Assembly (NCBI GenBank): GCA_009774585.1
Contig: VSOA01000053.1
Span: forward strand, 1-17,020
Source of the DNA: Lachnospiraceae bacterium
GTDB lineage: Bacteria; Bacillota; Clostridia; Lachnospirales; Lachnospiraceae
Reading direction: 5' to 3'
DNA length: 17,020 bases
The notes below the pieces were generated by a model. The model did not search any database and was not told the origin of the DNA. It was given only the letters and a program-made list of their open reading frames with translations. Below, in pieces: positions 1-9,390 of this stretch. Each line of letters opens with the position of its first letter. Within the stretch, counting starts at the first letter, position 1. A program made the translations under genes and the position numbers.

Positions 1-9
1 CAGATAAGT

Positions 10-1308
10 TTACAATCTGTCAAAGTCCGCAGATACGATTTGCTGATCGACTAAATTTTGCAGTGTTTTCAGAATTCCCAGCTTCGCATGGGGAAACGTC
101 AGACCACCTTGAAAATATACGGCGTACGGTGGCGCAATCGGTCCATCCGCACTCAGCTCAATGGAAGAACCGGATACGAAAGCGCCGGCAGCCATAATCA
201 CCTGCGAATCATAGCCGGGCATATCCCATGGTTCGGGCGTAACGAAGCTGTCCACGGAAGCCGCCGCCTGAATCCCCTGACAGAATGCAATCACTCCTTC
301 CGGACAACCGAAGGTAACTGCCTGAATAATATCATGTCTGCTCTCGGAACCGTCCGGCACAACGGGAAATCCCAGTTTCTCGTATATATTTGCCGCAAAA
401 ACCGCACCTTTTAATGCATTCGCGGTAACAATTGGCGACAAAAAAAGCCCTTCATAAAATGACGAAAGAATCCCGAGAGATGCACCGACCTCTTTCCCCA
501 ACCCGGGAGAAGTCAGCCTATAAGCTGCATTTTCAACGCATTCTTTTCTGCCGGCTATATAGCCGCCGATAGGCGCCAAACCTCCGCCGGGATTTTTGAT
601 CAGGGAGCCGACTACCATGTCTGCGCCCACATCGGTAGGTTCAATTATCTCCACAAATTCTCCGTAACAATTGTCCACCATACAGACGATATCCTGTCGA
701 ATGTCTTTAATAAAACGTATCAATTCTCCGATACGTGCGACGGACAGCGTCGGTCTTGTCTGATAGCCTTTGGAACGCTGGATCGTGACAAGCTTCGTCT
801 TATCGCTGATCGCAGCGCGTATGCCGTCATAATCAAAAGACCCGTCCGCCAGAAGATCTACCTGCTTGTAAGAGATACCGTATTCTTTCAGCGACCCTTT
901 GGACGGTCTGATTCCTATGACCTCCTCCAAAGTGTCGTAAGGTTTTCCGACCGGGGACATCAGCTCGTCTCCGGGACGCAGATTGCTCATCAAAGCAAGC
1001 GCGAGCGCATGCGTCCCACAAGTAATCTGAGGCCGTACCAGCGCATCTTCCGTATGGAAGAAAGATGCATAAACTTTCTCTAACGTATCCCTGCCCAAAT
1101 CGTTATAACCATAACCCGTCGTTCCAAGAAGACAAGCTTCACTGACATTACACTCCTGCATGGCACGTATAACTTTCAACTGATTATACTCTGCAATTTC
1201 ATCAATCTGTTTAAATCTTGGCTCCAATGAGTTAAGAATTGACTCTCCAAACCGATATACAGTCTCAGAAATACCAAATCGTTCATATTGTTTGTTTAAT
1301 TCAATCAT
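10..1308 (-). CDS. Methionine gamma-lyase family PLP enzyme (YnbB / 'aluminium resistance' family)
   Basis: The 432-residue protein is a fold-type I PLP enzyme of the Met_gamma_lyase family, called YnbB in Bacillus and often mis-named aluminium resistance protein. Visible landmarks are Asp212 in VDNCYGEF, expected to contact the PLP pyridine nitrogen, and Lys238 in SLIKNPGGG, the probable Schiff-base lysine. The glycine-rich stretch GGGLAPIGGYIAG follows directly. Length and ends look complete, and the stop codon lies only ten bases from the window edge. The ATG start has a modest AGGAAGA site upstream. It lies 35 nt after miaA and is probably the distal gene of the mutSL-miaA run; Bacillus also keeps ynbB near miaA. 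C-S lyase chemistry on a sulfur amino acid is inferred from the family; the true substrate is not established by the sequence. Family assignment is confident, reaction is not. Confidence 0.9.
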   Translation of the reverse strand: MIELNKQYERFGISETVYRFGESILNSLEPRFKQIDEIAEYNQLKVIRAMQECNVSEACLLGTTGYGYNDLGRDTLEKVYASFFHTEDALVRPQITCGTHALALALMSNLRPGDELMSPVGKPYDTLEEVIGIRPSKGSLKEYGISYKQVDLLADGSFDYDGIRAAISDKTKLVTIQRSKGYQTRPTLSVARIGELIRFIKDIRQDIVCMVDNCYGEFVEIIEPTDVGADMVVGSLIKNPGGGLAPIGGYIAGRKECVENAAYRLTSPGLGKEVGASLGILSSFYEGLFLSPIVTANALKGAVFAANIYEKLGFPVVPDGSESRHDIIQAVTFGCPEGVIAFCQGIQAAASVDSFVTPEPWDMPGYDSQVIMAAGAFVSGSSIELSADGPIAPPYAVYFQGGLTFPHAKLGILKTLQNLVDQQIVSADFDRL

Positions 1309-1343
1309 TTTCGTCTTCCTATTTTCTTTATCAATTCCCGATA

Positions 1344-2345
1344 TTATACTTTCAAAACCAACGCTTTATCGCGCAACACAGAGAGCAGAAATTCCAAAAT
1401 CAATTCTTGCATCTTCTCTTTGTCAAAACTGAATTCCGATTTCTCCACCCAGATAACGTCGCGTTCCCTGCGAAACCAGGTAAGCTGTCTCTTAGCAAAA
1501 TGTCTCGTATCCCGTTTGATCAGGTATACGGCTTCTTCGAGCGTCGTATGCCCATCCAGATAGTCCAGTATTTCCTTATAGCCAAGACCCTGCATTGACA
1601 CCATATCTTTTGTACAACCGGCGGCCGCAAGGGCGGACACCTCATCAACCAATCCCTGTTCCATCATGATATCGACTCTTGCATCTATTCTGTCGTACAA
1701 TATCTTTCTGTCATCGGTTAATACAAAATAGGCAAAGTGATATGGTGAACTATTTTTCCGCTGTATTTTATTATGCTCTGAGATTTTCATACCGGTCTTT
1801 TCATAGAATTCAATCGCACGGATGACTCTCTTTACGTTATTGGCATGAATGCTCTCGCAAGATTCAGGGTCAATGCGTCTTAATCTCTCGAAGAGCTCAT
1901 CATTCCCCTGCGTTTCAGCAATCTTTTCCAGTTGATTTCTCAATGCCGTATCTTCATCATTCTCTGTAAAATCAATATCATACAACAGTGCTTGAATATA
2001 GAATCCTGTTCCGCCGACGACGATTGGTATATGTCCGCGGTCATAGATACCACGCAAAGCCTCCTTAGCCATCTTCTGAAATGTAACCACGTTAAACTCC
2101 TGCGTCGGTTCCAATACATCGATTAGGTGATGGTGGACGCCGCCCATCTGCTCCGGCATAATTTTAGCGGAGCCGATGTCCATATGGCGGTACACCTGCA
2201 TGGAGTCTGCTGAAATAATTTCACCACCAATGCGCTTTGCCAGTTCAATCGAAAGCTCGGATTTCCCTGCTGCAGTTGGCCCGGTCAGAATAATAAGCGG
2301 CGGCTTACCGCTTGATATGACCTTTGTTTTGTCCGGTTGATTCAT
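1344..2345 (-). CDS. miaA: tRNA dimethylallyltransferase MiaA
   Basis: MiaA transfers the dimethylallyl group of DMAPP to N6 of adenosine 37 in tRNAs reading UNN codons, giving i6A37. The 333-residue protein has the P-loop GPTAAGKS (22-29), followed by the conserved ISADSMQVYR segment with Asp47, then VVGGTGFYIQALL (109-121), all hallmarks of the family. About 14 residues precede the usual N-terminus. The ATG overlaps the mutL stop codon by one base (TAATG), which suggests translational coupling; an AAGAGGA site lies inside the end of mutL. MiaB, which acts on the MiaA product, is encoded upstream in the same gene run. In many Firmicutes hfq follows miaA, but here the next gene is the PLP enzyme and no hfq is present in the window. 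Confidence 0.97.
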   Translation of the reverse strand: MNQPDKTKVISSGKPPLIILTGPTAAGKSELSIELAKRIGGEIISADSMQVYRHMDIGSAKIMPEQMGGVHHHLIDVLEPTQEFNVVTFQKMAKEALRGIYDRGHIPIVVGGTGFYIQALLYDIDFTENDEDTALRNQLEKIAETQGNDELFERLRRIDPESCESIHANNVKRVIRAIEFYEKTGMKISEHNKIQRKNSSPYHFAYFVLTDDRKILYDRIDARVDIMMEQGLVDEVSALAAAGCTKDMVSMQGLGYKEILDYLDGHTTLEEAVYLIKRDTRHFAKRQLTWFRRERDVIWVEKSEFSFDKEKMQELILEFLLSVLRDKALVLKV

Positions 2346-4219
2346 TAAGTCACAATCCTCTTAAATTTCTTTTCAATCTCATATTTTGACATTGAGATAA
2401 TGGTTGGGCGTCCATGCGGACAATGATACGGATTTTCAAGTGTCAAAAGTTCATCAATCAACTGTTCCGCTTCTTGTCTGCTGATGCGCATATTTCCCTT
2501 GACGGCAGCCTTGCACGCCATGGTTGCAATACGAATGCGGATTGCCTCAGGCGTCCCCTTCAAAGGTTCTGCCAGCAATTCATCCAATATTTCACGGAAA
2601 AAATCTTGCTCCGTATAGCCGTATAAATCTAACGGTACACTGCGGATTGCATATTCATTGCCGCCAAATTCTTCGACGACAAAGCCAAGTGCATGAAAAT
2701 CTTCCGCATGTTTTAAGTAGCATTCCTCTTCTCTCCCGCTCAAGGTTACGATCATGGGCGGAATCATTGTCTGTGACACAATATCATGATCTCTGAAACG
2801 CTTCATAAAACGTTCGTACTTTACTTTTTCATGGGCGGCATGCTGGTCGATGATCAGAAGCTTGTCCTCATAAGAAATCAGCCAATAAGTATCAAATAAC
2901 TGCCCGATGATTTCATATTGCACTCTCGCATGATCTGAGAGTATTTTATCATCAAACAATTGCATTTGCGAATGATTCTGTATCAGGTCTTTCGATACCT
3001 GATATACCGGAATCTCCTTCACGCGGTCGGGGACAGGCTGCGAGAGCGGCATTGTGTAGTTTGTTGTATCGTTTGTTCTCTTCTCTGAAGCGACAAGTTT
3101 TGCGTCGCATCTTCTATTTTCTGTTTCGGCAATTCTTTGGCGTTCGAAAGGCTCCGGAACGGTTTCTTTGATATTAGTCTTAATGCCCTTGTCCTTTGGT
3201 TTATCATCAAGCGTTACCTCCGGTATCATCTCCGTCTCATGCAGGGCCTGATAGATTGCATTCCTGACCGTATCATAGAATAGCGGTTCGTCGGCAATCC
3301 GCACCTCCATTTTCGTCGGATGGACATTCACATCAATCCGGCTCGTATCAATCTGAAAATGAAGTACGCAAAAGGGAAATTTGTGCTGCATCAGATAGGT
3401 ACGGTATCCTTCCTCGATCGCCTTGCTAATCAGTGTACTCTTAATATATCTGCCGTTGACATAGAAAATCTCATAGCTGCGGTTCGCCCGGTTGATTACC
3501 GGTTTTCCCAAAAGACCATCGATAACTACGCCGTCCACATTAAAATGAAAGGGCACCAGCTGCTCGGAAATCTCTTTACCATAAATACGATAGATAATCT
3601 CATGCAAATCATGATTTCCGTTCGTATAGAATTTCGTCTGTCCGTTCATGATAAATTTGAAGGAAATACCGGGATTGGACATGGCAAGATGTTCCATCAG
3701 ATCAGCCACATAGGACCCTTCTGTCTGCGGCTGTTTTAAGAACTTCTTCCGTGGGGGCGTATTATAGAAAAGGCTGCGCACCATAACGGTCGTTCCATCG
3801 GGCGCACCGATTTCTTCTTCCTCTTTCTCTATGCCGCCCTCTACTACATAACGAATCCCCGTAAGGTCCGGCAGTGTCTTAGAAATCAATTCCACCATAG
3901 AAACCGCGGCAATACTCGCCAGCGCTTCTCCGCGAAACCCTAAACTGACCAAACTGGTCAAGTCATCTGCAGAAGCAATTTTACTGGTGGCATGTCGAAG
4001 AAAAGCATTGCGCACCTGAGTCTTCTCTATTCCGCCGCCGTTATCGGTAACACGGATAAATGATATCCCTCCGTCTTTAATCTCCACGGTAATGGCGTCC
4101 GCGCCTGCGTCAATTGCATTTTCCACCAGCTCTTTGACCACGCTCGCCGGACGTTCCACTACTTCGCCGGCGGCAATTTTGTCAATGGTCTGATGATCCA
4201 AAACATTTATGATTGCCAT
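2345..4219 (-). CDS. mutL: DNA mismatch repair protein MutL (endonuclease-type)
   Basis: MutL couples mismatch recognition by MutS to strand nicking and excision. The 624-residue protein has an N-terminal GHKL ATPase domain: KELVENAIDAGA with Glu30 and Asn34, DNGGGI at 59-64 and GFRGEALASI at 94-103. A variable, charged linker spans roughly 330-430. The C-terminal dimerisation domain carries the endonuclease metal motif DQHAAHEKVKYE (458-469), plus ACKAAVKGN (568-576) and CPHGRP (600-605). This marks it as the nicking type found in bacteria without MutH. QTMIPP (483-488) sits where the Bacillus beta-clamp binding motif lies. It follows mutS after 44 nt and shares one base with miaA. Confidence 0.98.
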   Translation of the reverse strand: MAIINVLDHQTIDKIAAGEVVERPASVVKELVENAIDAGADAITVEIKDGGISFIRVTDNGGGIEKTQVRNAFLRHATSKIASADDLTSLVSLGFRGEALASIAAVSMVELISKTLPDLTGIRYVVEGGIEKEEEEIGAPDGTTVMVRSLFYNTPPRKKFLKQPQTEGSYVADLMEHLAMSNPGISFKFIMNGQTKFYTNGNHDLHEIIYRIYGKEISEQLVPFHFNVDGVVIDGLLGKPVINRANRSYEIFYVNGRYIKSTLISKAIEEGYRTYLMQHKFPFCVLHFQIDTSRIDVNVHPTKMEVRIADEPLFYDTVRNAIYQALHETEMIPEVTLDDKPKDKGIKTNIKETVPEPFERQRIAETENRRCDAKLVASEKRTNDTTNYTMPLSQPVPDRVKEIPVYQVSKDLIQNHSQMQLFDDKILSDHARVQYEIIGQLFDTYWLISYEDKLLIIDQHAAHEKVKYERFMKRFRDHDIVSQTMIPPMIVTLSGREEECYLKHAEDFHALGFVVEEFGGNEYAIRSVPLDLYGYTEQDFFREILDELLAEPLKGTPEAIRIRIATMACKAAVKGNMRISRQEAEQLIDELLTLENPYHCPHGRPTIISMSKYEIEKKFKRIVT

Positions 4220-4263
4220 ATTCGACCTTCATCTTTCTCTTATGATAACTGATATTTATTTTG

Positions 4264-6909
4264 TCACCATCTGTTTTTAAGTTTATTCTGCAGTCTGTAC
4301 AGCGTGTTGAGCGCATCGACCGGCGTCAGATTTCCCACGTCGATTTCCTGCAGTTCTTTAATGATATCCTCGTCTTTGACCGTATCAAAGAGAGAGATTT
4401 GCTCCATATCCACCTCGTCGTATTTCACGGGTTTGTGTTTCTCATTCTTGATATTGATTTCAATATTCTGCACTTTTTCTATGATATCGTTATCACTGAG
4501 CTGTTCCACGATTTCCTTTGCGCGGTCTATGACCATATCCGGCACACCGGCAAGTTTTGCCACCTGAATACCGTAACTTTTGTCTGCGCCGCCTTTAATG
4601 ATTTTGCGCAGAAAAACGATATCGTCGCCCTTTTCTTTGACGGCTATGCAGTAATTATTCACATTGTCCATCTTATCTTCCAGCTCAGTCAGTTCATGGT
4701 AATGTGTTGCAAAAAGCGTTTTAGCGCCCAATAGTTTGCGGTTGCTGATATGTTCAATGACCGCCCATGCGATACTCAGTCCGTCAAACGTGGACGTTCC
4801 TCTTCCGATTTCGTCAAGGACAAGAAGACTGTTTGCTGTGGCATTCCGCAGAATATTCGCCACTTCATTCATTTCCACCATAAAAGTAGACTGCCCGCTG
4901 GATAAGTCGTCCGAAGCGCCCACACGCGTAAATATGTGATCGACAATGCCGATATTTGCCTTCTTGGCAGGGACGAAAGAACCAATCTGAGCCATCAGAA
5001 CAATTAAGGCTGTCTGACGCATATATGTTGATTTACCTGCCATATTGGGCCCTGTAATCACGGCTATACAATGCTTCTGATTGTCCAGATAAGTATCGTT
5101 TGAGATAAACATATCGTTGTTTATCATTTGTTCCACCACGGGATGTCTTCCGTCTTTGATATCGATTGTTCCCTTTTCATTAAGAGATGGCCGCACATAC
5201 TGATTGCGTTCAGCCACATAAGACAGGGAAGTAAATACATCCAGCCGCGCGACAGCCCGCGCCGTTCTCTGAATGCGTTCCATCTGCGCGGTAATGGCGT
5301 CTCTGACTTCACAGAACATATCATATTCCAAAGACGACAGTTTGTCCTCCGCGTTCAATATCGAATCTTCCAACTCTTTAAGTCTCGGCGTCGTATATCG
5401 TTCCGCATTGGCGAGCGTCTGTTTACGGATATAATCTTCTGGTACAAAGTTCTTGTAGGAATTAGTTACTTCAAAATAATAGCCGAATACTTTATTATAC
5501 TTAATTCGGAGATTTTTAATTCCGGTACGTTCACGGTCTTCCTCCTCAAGCGCCGCCAGCCAGTTTTTGCCGTCTGTTTTCGCTTTGCGCAGGGAATCAA
5601 TCGTTTCGTTGAATCCTTCTTTGATCATACCGCCGTCTCTGATAGAGATAGGCGGTTCTTCGATAATAGCGCAATCAATTAAGTTGTATATATCTTCCAG
5701 ACCGTCTATATGTTCATTGATTTTTACCAAAAGCGCCGCGTCCAAATCATGCAGCACCGTTTTAATGGAAGGCAGCATAGCCAGAGAATTACGGAAAGCA
5801 ATCAAATCCCTCGGGTTAGCTGTCTTATAGCTTACTTTACCAAGCAGACGTTCCAAGTCATAAATGGCGTTCAAGTATTCCCGCAGTTCATCTCTGTCCA
5901 CACTTTTCTTGCACAAAATTTCCACCGCATCAAGCCGGTTTTCCATTTTGGCTTTATCAATCAGAGGCTGCTCAATATATTTGCGCAGCAGACGCCCTCC
6001 CATAGCAGTTTTGGTCTTGTCCAGCACTCCTAGAAGCGAGCCTTTCTTCTGCTTCTCCCTCAGCGTCTCCGTTAACTCCAGATTCCGCCTTGTAGCGCTG
6101 TCGAGAAGCATATATTTGCTCGTCACATAGGGATAGATATGCGTAAAATGTACGAGCGAAGTTTTCTGTGTCTCGTAGAGATATTGCAGAAGCGCACCCG
6201 ACGCAATGACACCGGACGGAAAATCCTCAATGCCCAGACCCGCAAGCGTATTTACATGAAAATGCTTCAACAGACTTTTGCGGCAATGATCTTCGTCGAA
6301 ATAATGCGATGCGAGAGCGTAAATTGTAACGCCGAGACGATTCTTTAGATCATCGGTATCATAACCGCTGACAAAAAACTGTTCGTTACAGATAATCTCG
6401 GAAGGTTCGTATTTATTGACTTCATCCTGTAATTTACGGATATCGTCCACTTCCGTCAGATAGTAATCTCCTGTAGTGACATCCGCTATGGAAATACCTG
6501 TTTTGCCAGGAAAATAAACGACGCACATCAGATAGTTGTTCTTCGTTTCCTCCAGCGTCTGCATATTCAAATTCGTACCGGGCGTCACGATACGGACAAC
6601 CTCCCGCTTAACGATGCCCTTTGCCATTTTAGGGTCTTCCATCTGTTCACAGATGGCTACTTTATGTCCCTTGGAAACCAGTTTGCTCAAATATCCTTCC
6701 AGTGCATGATGCGGCACGCCGCACATAGGCGCTTTCTCTTCCTGCCCGCAATTCTTGCCGGTCAAAGTAATCTCAAGCTCTTTGGATGCCACAAGAGCAT
6801 CCTCGTAAAACATTTCATAGAAATCGCCTAGCCGATACATAAGGATACAATCCTGATATTCTTTTTTTGTCTCCAGATACTGTTGCATCATCGGGGTGAG
6901 TTCTGCCAT
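4264..6909 (-). CDS. mutS: DNA mismatch repair protein MutS
   Basis: MutS binds mismatches and small loops, then becomes an ATP-bound sliding clamp that recruits MutL. The 881-residue length is normal for MutS1. The mismatch-reading Phe-X-Glu motif is in GDFYEMF (Phe30, Glu32). The C-terminal ABC-type ATPase has Walker A GPNMAGKST (620-628), the signature DDLSSGQSTFMVEM (667-680) and Walker B LLVLDE ending at Glu700. Near the end, QISLF (837-841) is a canonical beta-clamp binding peptide. The ATG chosen gives the N-terminus MAELTPMMQQY typical of clostridial MutS, although the ribosome binding site (AAGATAA) is poor. mutL follows after 44 nt. Confidence 0.98.
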   Translation of the reverse strand: MAELTPMMQQYLETKKEYQDCILMYRLGDFYEMFYEDALVASKELEITLTGKNCGQEEKAPMCGVPHHALEGYLSKLVSKGHKVAICEQMEDPKMAKGIVKREVVRIVTPGTNLNMQTLEETKNNYLMCVVYFPGKTGISIADVTTGDYYLTEVDDIRKLQDEVNKYEPSEIICNEQFFVSGYDTDDLKNRLGVTIYALASHYFDEDHCRKSLLKHFHVNTLAGLGIEDFPSGVIASGALLQYLYETQKTSLVHFTHIYPYVTSKYMLLDSATRRNLELTETLREKQKKGSLLGVLDKTKTAMGGRLLRKYIEQPLIDKAKMENRLDAVEILCKKSVDRDELREYLNAIYDLERLLGKVSYKTANPRDLIAFRNSLAMLPSIKTVLHDLDAALLVKINEHIDGLEDIYNLIDCAIIEEPPISIRDGGMIKEGFNETIDSLRKAKTDGKNWLAALEEEDRERTGIKNLRIKYNKVFGYYFEVTNSYKNFVPEDYIRKQTLANAERYTTPRLKELEDSILNAEDKLSSLEYDMFCEVRDAITAQMERIQRTARAVARLDVFTSLSYVAERNQYVRPSLNEKGTIDIKDGRHPVVEQMINNDMFISNDTYLDNQKHCIAVITGPNMAGKSTYMRQTALIVLMAQIGSFVPAKKANIGIVDHIFTRVGASDDLSSGQSTFMVEMNEVANILRNATANSLLVLDEIGRGTSTFDGLSIAWAVIEHISNRKLLGAKTLFATHYHELTELEDKMDNVNNYCIAVKEKGDDIVFLRKIIKGGADKSYGIQVAKLAGVPDMVIDRAKEIVEQLSDNDIIEKVQNIEINIKNEKHKPVKYDEVDMEQISLFDTVKDEDIIKELQEIDVGNLTPVDALNTLYRLQNKLKNRW

Positions 6910-7002
6910 TTATCTTAACCGTCTTTCTTCGTTTTCGTTATTTTTGTAGTTTATCGGCACTTGCCGTTCCTACTTAGAAACGGTCTGCCGGCTATTCATT
7001 CG
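6910..7002 (-). other. miaB-mutS spacer with an internal hairpin, no terminator
   Basis: This 93-base gap is the longest one inside the recG-to-ynbB gene run. It contains a hairpin at 6964-6983: a seven-pair stem, including one G-U pair in RNA, and a six-base loop. No U-tract follows on the minus strand, so it is not a standard terminator. I see no strong promoter and no small gene. Read-through from miaB into mutS is the simplest reading. Confidence 0.4.
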
Positions 7003-8430
7003 TTATTCAACTATATGCCCGGTATAATAGAATCCGTGGCATGTATCTAACGATACCCTCACTATCTGTCCGATCAGAGTCTTATCCGCCGGAAAATGTA
7101 CGAGCATATTGTTGGACAAACGTCCTGTCACCAGCGATTCATCCTGCTCATTTATTTCTTCCACCAACGCTTCCATGACCTGCCCCCGCAAAAGCGCCGC
7201 GCGTTCTCGTGCCGTATCCTGTACTACTTTCAGGAGTTTATCGAAGCCTTCTTTAACCACTTCATCAGGCACCTGATTTGTCATGGCTGCCGCCGGAGTT
7301 CCCGTTCTCTTGGAATAAATAAACGTAAAAGCGTTATCATAACCCACTTTTTTCACAACATCAATCGTCTCTTCCACATCTTCCAAAGTCTCACCGGGAA
7401 ATCCCACGATAAGATCCGTTGTGATGGCAATATCCGGCATCGCAGTCTTAATCTTGTTCACCAGAGCAAGATACTGCTCTTTAGTGTAACGCCTGTTCAT
7501 CGCCTGCAGAATTCTATCGGAACCGGCCTGCACCGGAAGATGGAGATGTCGGCATATTTTTTCGGATTTGCTCATGACTTCAATCAACTCGTCAGATAAA
7601 TCTTTCGGATGGGACGTCATAAATCGAATACGTCTAAGACCTTCGATTTGTTCCACTTCCCGCAAAAGCTGTGCAAAAGTAATCGGATGCTCCAGATTCT
7701 TGCCATAAGAATTGACGTTTTGTCCGAGCAGCATGACTTCTACAACACCGTCTTCTACAAGACGTTCAATCTCCGTCAGGATATCTTTCGGTTCCCTGCT
7801 TCTCTCACGTCCGCGGACATAGGGCACGATACAATAACTGCAAAAATTATTACAGCCAAACATAATATTAATTCCTGATTTGTAAGAATATTTACGGTTA
7901 ACCGGTAAGTCCTCCACTATCTGGTCTGTTTCATTCCAGATATCAATGAGCATTTCGTTATTTTCAAACATTGTCACAAGAAGCTGTGCAAATTTAAAGA
8001 TATTATGTGTTCCGAAAATTAAATCAACAAACCGGTAACTTTTCCTGATTTTCTCAATAACGCTGTTCTCCTGCATCATACAGCCGCACAGAGCGATTCT
8101 CAAATGCGGCTTTTTGCGCTTCAGGCTGTTTAAAAATCCCAGCCTGCCATAAACACGTTGATTGGCGTTATCTCTCACCGTACAGGTGTTATAAATGACA
8201 AAATCCGCTTCCTCTTCACGGTCTGTCGGTTCATATCCGATCTGTGTCAGAATACCCAGCAGTTTCTCGGAATCCCGGGCATTCATCTGACAGCCGAATG
8301 TAGTCACACAACACAACGGTTTGTGTCCAATCTGTACCTCTAAACCTGCCACATAGGAAGCGGCTTTCTTCATATACTCTTTCTGTAAAGCTAATTCTTT
8401 CTCATCGTTTGCGGATGTAAACTGCGCCAT
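7003..8430 (-). CDS. miaB: tRNA-2-methylthio-N6-dimethylallyladenosine synthase MiaB
   Basis: MiaB is a radical-SAM methylthiotransferase that converts i6A37 to ms2i6A37 in tRNA. The 475-residue protein has the N-terminal UPF0004 domain with three cluster cysteines (Cys47 in FGCQMN, Cys83 in NTCTVR, Cys117 in CGCMMQ). The radical-SAM CxxxCxxC motif is at Cys193, Cys197 and Cys200 (GCNNFCSYC), followed by the family segment IVPYVRGRERSR. A C-terminal TRAM-like RNA-binding domain occupies about 414-475. The MiaB-specific pattern, rather than MtaB or RimO, fits the presence of miaA three genes downstream. An AGAGGT site precedes the ATG. degV lies 29 nt upstream. Confidence 0.96.
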   Translation of the reverse strand: MAQFTSANDEKELALQKEYMKKAASYVAGLEVQIGHKPLCCVTTFGCQMNARDSEKLLGILTQIGYEPTDREEEADFVIYNTCTVRDNANQRVYGRLGFLNSLKRKKPHLRIALCGCMMQENSVIEKIRKSYRFVDLIFGTHNIFKFAQLLVTMFENNEMLIDIWNETDQIVEDLPVNRKYSYKSGINIMFGCNNFCSYCIVPYVRGRERSREPKDILTEIERLVEDGVVEVMLLGQNVNSYGKNLEHPITFAQLLREVEQIEGLRRIRFMTSHPKDLSDELIEVMSKSEKICRHLHLPVQAGSDRILQAMNRRYTKEQYLALVNKIKTAMPDIAITTDLIVGFPGETLEDVEETIDVVKKVGYDNAFTFIYSKRTGTPAAAMTNQVPDEVVKEGFDKLLKVVQDTARERAALLRGQVMEALVEEINEQDESLVTGRLSNNMLVHFPADKTLIGQIVRVSLDTCHGFYYTGHIVE

Positions 8431-8459
8431 AAATTTATAACCTCTAAGTCACGCGAGAC

Positions 8460-9326
8460 TCAATCTATTTTCTTGCAGCACGCTATTGCCAGCGCGCCGA
8501 GTCCGATATGACAGGCGACACTTAACGACAAAGGATCCATGTGAATATCAAATCCCGGGAATTGCGCGGCTACCTCTTCTTTCAGTTGTGTTGCGGCATT
8601 AATATCATATGTATAAGCTATCTGAAGCCAGATGTTATCACTGCTTACGCCGCCGAAACGCTTCTCCATATCACTGCGAATGGCGTTCATCATAATAGAT
8701 TTCCCTTGTGAAATCGTTCTAGCCTTCGCGAAAGCATCAAGCTTATCGCCTTGAATCTGCAACACCGGTTTGAGTTTCAGAATCGTACCGAGTGCTGCGG
8801 CTGCCGGTGTAATTCTTCCGCCCTTTTTCAGATAATATAAAGTGTCCAGCATAATATAGATACTGGAATTGAATTTATCGTTCTCAAGAAACTTCTTGAT
8901 TTGCGCAGCATCCATTCCGCGTCCGGCCAACTGCATTGCATCAAGCGCAGACTGCCTCTGTGTGACGGATATTCTCTGATTATTAACTACCGCAACCTTC
9001 CCGTCATAGTCTTCCGCCAGCATCATCGCACTCTGGCAGGAACCACTGAGACCGCTGGACATAGGAATATGAACAATCTCGTCATACTCCACAAGAAGTT
9101 CATCCCACAATTTCATGACCGCATCCGGCGAAGGCTGGCTTGTAATCACATCTGCCCCTTGTGCCAGACGCTCATAGAATTGGTCCTGCGTCAGCGTAAT
9201 ATCTTCATAATATGTTTCGTTGTTGATCATAAAAGGCATCGGAAGTACATGCAGTCCTAATTCTTTCGCCTGTGCCTGTGTAATACCGCTGTTACTGTCG
9301 GTAACGATTGCAATTTTCTTAGCCAT
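8460..9326 (-). CDS. DegV family fatty-acid-binding protein (FakB-like)
   Basis: DegV proteins bind one fatty acid in a buried pocket and, as FakB, present its carboxylate to the kinase FakA for phosphorylation. The 288-residue length is typical. Family signatures are IVTDSNSG at the N-terminus, ITSQPSP (61-67), the SSGLSGS loop (90-96) that contacts the carboxylate in known structures, and LKKGGRI (166-172). FakA is encoded about 2.5 kb upstream on the same strand, on the far side of recG, which supports a FakB role. Chain-length preference cannot be read from sequence. The start has a GGAG site about 12 bases upstream, a rather long spacing. Genomes usually carry several DegV paralogs, so this may be only one of them. 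Confidence 0.93.
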   Translation of the reverse strand: MAKKIAIVTDSNSGITQAQAKELGLHVLPMPFMINNETYYEDITLTQDQFYERLAQGADVITSQPSPDAVMKLWDELLVEYDEIVHIPMSSGLSGSCQSAMMLAEDYDGKVAVVNNQRISVTQRQSALDAMQLAGRGMDAAQIKKFLENDKFNSSIYIMLDTLYYLKKGGRITPAAAALGTILKLKPVLQIQGDKLDAFAKARTISQGKSIMMNAIRSDMEKRFGGVSSDNIWLQIAYTYDINAATQLKEEVAAQFPGFDIHMDPLSLSVACHIGLGALAIACCKKID

Positions 9327-9350
9327 ATCTGTTTATTTCTCCATATCTGA

Positions 9351-9379
9351 ATTATAAAAATACACAAAAGCCTACTTAA
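9351..9379 (-). promoter_or_regulatory. Possible internal promoter for degV
   Basis: In the 64-base recG-degV gap the minus strand has a perfect TATAAT -10 (9351-9356). Seventeen bases upstream lies only a weak -35-like hexamer, TTAAGT (9374-9379). It could give separate expression of degV-miaB-mutSL. The weak -35 and AT-rich context keep confidence low. Confidence 0.35.
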
Positions 9380-9390
9380 CCATATTACTT

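Noticed and set aside
58..414. 118-residue open frame on the plus strand
   Set aside because: Antisense to the PLP enzyme gene, no supporting translation signal.
4261..4734. 157-residue open frame on the plus strand
   Set aside because: It lies wholly antisense to mutS, has no ribosome binding site, and its Phe/His/Ile-rich composition is that of an antisense shadow.
5128..5682. 184-residue open frame on the plus strand
   Set aside because: Antisense to the core of mutS, whose protein is intact and fully conserved; no independent signals.
6964..6983. Hairpin between miaB and mutS as a terminator
   Set aside because: No U-tract follows on the minus strand; at most a processing or stability element.
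7096..7599. 167-residue open frame on the plus strand
   Set aside because: Antisense to miaB; low-quality composition and no ribosome binding site.
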